Assembly: GCF_030687495.1 (NCBI RefSeq)
Contig: NZ_CP117435.1
Location: 186,001-250,000 of the forward strand
Source: Pseudomonas sp. FP453
GTDB taxonomy: Bacteria; Pseudomonadota; Gammaproteobacteria; Pseudomonadales; Pseudomonadaceae
Direction: 5' to 3'
DNA: 64,000 nt
A program made the translations under genes and the position numbers. How positions within the stretch are numbered: the stretch's first letter is position 1; the number at the start of each line of letters is the position of its first letter. This document shows, in pieces, positions 61,900 to 64,000 of the stretch. The notes beneath the pieces were generated by a model. The model had not been told where the DNA came from and did no database searches. It was given only the letters and a program-made list of their open reading frames with translations.

Positions 61900-63093
61900 T
61901 TAGATGGTCCCCCGCAGCGGCGGGTTTGCATCGTTGAGGTAGTAATTGCCCACCGCGTGGTACTTCCAGCGCGCCGGGTCGTGCAGGGTGTGCACGCGGG
62001 CGTTGCGCCAGTGGCGGTCGAGGCCGTGCTCGGCCAGGGTCGCCTGGCTGCCGGCCAGTTCGAACAGGGTGCTGCCGGCGGCCAGGGAAATCTCGGTGCT
62101 CAGGGCGCGCACTTCGGCCACCGCTATCGAGGCGGCGGCGACGGTGTCGGCGTTGCTGTCGGTCTGGGCGCGGTCGAGGAATTCGCCTGCGCGTTCCAGC
62201 AAGGCTTCGCTGGCGTGCAGGCGGATGCTCAGGTGGCCGAAGCTTTTCAGGGTCAGTGGGTCTTCGCTGGCCTTGTCGTTGCCGGAATCGATCCACGGGC
62301 GGGTCTTGGTGCGCACAAAGTGCAGCGCATCTTCAAAGGCGGCGCGGGCGATGCCGGTGTCGATGGCGGCGTGCAGGATCTGCGCCAGCGGGCCGACGGT
62401 GGTCGGGCGTTCGAAGGCGCTCTGGAACGGGATCACGTCGGCGGCGGCGACCCACACGTTGTCGAACACCACCGAACCGCTGCCGGTGGTGCGCTGGCCG
62501 AAGCCGCTCCAGTCGTCGATCACCGTCAGGCCGGCGCTGTCACGCGGCACGAAGGCCAGTTGCTGCACGCCGTGTTCGTCCACCACCGAGGTGGGGATGC
62601 GCTGGGCGTAGATCGCGCCGGTGGAATAGAACTTGCGGCCGCTGATGCGGAAACCATCGCCGTCACGGGTGATCGAGGTGACGCGGTCGTGGGCGGTCTT
62701 GGTGCCCAGTTCGGCCAAGGCATTGCCGAAACGCTGGCCGGCCAATACCTCGGCGTACAGGCGTTGTTGCTGCGCTGGCGTGCCGTTCACCCGCAGCACT
62801 TCGAGGGCGTAGAAATGGTTTTGCGGGATCTGGCCCAGGGACGCATCCGCCTGGGCGATCAGCGCGATGACCTTGGCCAGGGTGACGTTGGACACGCCCG
62901 CGCCGCCGTATTCCTTCGGCACGCTGATGCCCCACAGGCCGGAGCGCGAGAACACGTCCAGTTCGGGCAAGGGCAGGCGGCGTTCGCGGTCGCGCTGGGC
63001 GCTGTCGCGGCGGAAGTCTTCGGCCAGGTCGCTGGCGACAACAAGGGCTTGTTCATCGCTGGTGATAACCGCGACGTTTGCAGAGAAAGTCAT
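61900..63093 (-). CDS. sfnB: SfnB-family sulfur-acquisition flavoprotein
   Basis: 397 residues of the acyl-CoA-dehydrogenase fold. N-terminal helices (VFSRSGLWGISVPKEYGGAG), then DASLGQIPQNHFYALEVLRV, GRKFYSTGAIYAQRIPTSVV and IDDWSGFGQRTTGSGSVVFD, and the C-terminal HWRNARVHTLHDPARWKYHA typical of SfnB/DszC-like proteins. Known members aid growth on dimethyl sulfone and other organosulfur sources. One of two tandem paralogues. Confidence 0.9.
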   Translation of the reverse strand: MTFSANVAVITSDEQALVVASDLAEDFRRDSAQRDRERRLPLPELDVFSRSGLWGISVPKEYGGAGVSNVTLAKVIALIAQADASLGQIPQNHFYALEVLRVNGTPAQQQRLYAEVLAGQRFGNALAELGTKTAHDRVTSITRDGDGFRISGRKFYSTGAIYAQRIPTSVVDEHGVQQLAFVPRDSAGLTVIDDWSGFGQRTTGSGSVVFDNVWVAAADVIPFQSAFERPTTVGPLAQILHAAIDTGIARAAFEDALHFVRTKTRPWIDSGNDKASEDPLTLKSFGHLSIRLHASEALLERAGEFLDRAQTDSNADTVAAASIAVAEVRALSTEISLAAGSTLFELAGSQATLAEHGLDRHWRNARVHTLHDPARWKYHAVGNYYLNDANPPLRGTI

Positions 63094-63132
63094 ATGTGCT
63101 CCAGAAGCTTGTAGAGGAAGTGTTCTGGTCGG

Positions 63133-64000
63133 TTAAATCCAGGAGTGACGAGCCGGCAACGTGCCGTTCAATCGGTAGGCGCCGATGGCGTGATACTTCC
63201 AGCGCACCGGGTCGTGCAGGGTGTGCACGCGGGCGTTGCGCCAGTGGCGGTCGAGGTTGAATTCGGCGAGGGTGGCGCGGCTGCCGGCCAGTTCGAAGAG
63301 CTTTTCGCTGACCAGCAGCGACACTTCGGTGGTCAGCACTTTCGCCTCGGCCACGGCAATCGAGGCACGGGCGGCGGACTGCGCGGTGATCGGCGCGGCG
63401 CTGACCTGGTCCAGCACGTGGCCGGCCTTGCGCAGCAGGGCTTCGGCGGCGTGCAGTTCGATCTTCAGCTTGCCGATGTCGGCGATCACATACAGGTCAT
63501 CGCTGGCGCGTTCGACCTTGGCGTCGATCCATGGGCGCGAACGTTCACGCACGAAGGTGATGGTGTCGTCGAGTGCACCACGGGCGATGCCGGCGTCGAT
63601 GGCGGCCTGGATCAGTTGCGAGACGGCGCCCTGGATGTTCGGGGTTTCACCGATGCGCCAGTTTTCCACCACCAGCTCGGCGTCCACGGGTACTTGATCC
63701 AGCAATACGGTGCCGCTGGCGGTGGTGCGTTGGCCGAAGCCCGACCAGTCGTCAACGATGCGCAGCCCTTCGGTGCCACGGCGTACAAACGCCATGACCT
63801 GCTTGCCGTCGTCGTTGAGCGCCTTGACCGCCACCCAGTGGGCGAACAGCGCGCCGGTGGAGTAGAACTTCTGACCGCTGATCACATAGCCGTCGCCCTG
63901 GGCGGTGAGGCGCGCCTTGAGTTCCAGGGTGTTCCTGGTGCCGCGTTCCGGGCCGCCATTGCCGATGCGCCAGCCGTCGAGGACGCTCTGGAACAGCTGC
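63133..64000 (-). CDS. Second SfnB-family flavoprotein, 5' end outside window
   Basis: At least 289 residues are visible; the frame stays open to the window edge (QLFQSVLDGWRIGNGGPERG at the truncated end), so the start lies beyond 64000. It shares with its downstream neighbour SGQKFYSTGALFAHWVAVKA, VDDWSGFGQRTTASGTVLLD and HWRNARVHTLHDPVRWKYHA. Tandem paralogue, likely part of the same operon (39 bp gap). Confidence 0.9.
   Translation of the reverse strand, partial: QLFQSVLDGWRIGNGGPERGTRNTLELKARLTAQGDGYVISGQKFYSTGALFAHWVAVKALNDDGKQVMAFVRRGTEGLRIVDDWSGFGQRTTASGTVLLDQVPVDAELVVENWRIGETPNIQGAVSQLIQAAIDAGIARGALDDTITFVRERSRPWIDAKVERASDDLYVIADIGKLKIELHAAEALLRKAGHVLDQVSAAPITAQSAARASIAVAEAKVLTTEVSLLVSEKLFELAGSRATLAEFNLDRHWRNARVHTLHDPVRWKYHAIGAYRLNGTLPARHSWI

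Overview
The window is GC-rich Pseudomonas DNA, most likely from the P. fluorescens group. The basis is gene order (gabD-gabT, desA, a PAS-GGDEF-EAL gene, oscA, sbp-cysT-cysW-cysA, tonB-exbB-exbD, a triABC-type pump with two adaptors), recognised from memory of Pseudomonas genomes, together with many REP/REPIN hairpins of the fluorescens type. No database was searched.

Layout. 1-1.8 kb: end of an ECF sigma-factor gene, a membrane anti-sigma-like partner and an orphan gene. 1.92-18.84 kb: an integrated element inserted at the 3' end of tRNA-Arg(CCG). It carries a P4-type integrase next to the tRNA, an AlpA-type regulator and a second HTH protein, a primase-helicase (Toprim + DUF927), small replication-module genes, and a lower-GC cargo region (about 2-10.6 kb). 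The cargo holds a HEPN-like protein, two small membrane proteins, a broken acetyltransferase, a large ABC-type ATPase interrupted by three one-base frameshifts, and a protein with a hydrophobic hairpin at its C-terminus. Two long non-coding stretches near the two ends of the element contain 9-bp-phased repeats of the same heptamer (GTGTTAC), arranged like the ori/crr pair of satellite P4. No capsid, tail or conjugation genes are visible, so it looks like a satellite or plasmid-like integrative element carrying probable defence cargo.

18.9-28 kb: GABA catabolism (gabD, gabT), an REC-HDOD protein, a PAS diguanylate cyclase, a membrane fatty-acid desaturase and a PAS-GGDEF-EAL protein. 28-33 kb: sulfate acquisition (oscA, sbp, cysTWA) and a DUF962/Mpo1-like protein. 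33-39.8 kb: regulators (Crp/Fnr, stand-alone REC, AraC, two LysR), a second desaturase-like protein and an MFS exporter. 40-42 kb: tonB-exbB-exbD. 42-48 kb: a small hydrolase, an atypical sigma-54 activator, an NlpA-family binding protein and a polar amino-acid ABC importer. 48-54.7 kb: a RecF-like ATPase and a TriABC-type efflux operon. 54.9-57.8 kb: a secreted glycoside-hydrolase-like protein and a methyltransferase. 57.8-64 kb: metI-metN-metQ, an FMN-dependent monooxygenase and two SfnB-type flavoproteins, the last cut by the window edge.

Sulfur acquisition is the main theme of the core part: sulfate import, methionine/organosulfur import and flavin enzymes that release sulfur from organic compounds. 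The most interesting part is the element, especially its paired iteron arrays and its cargo.
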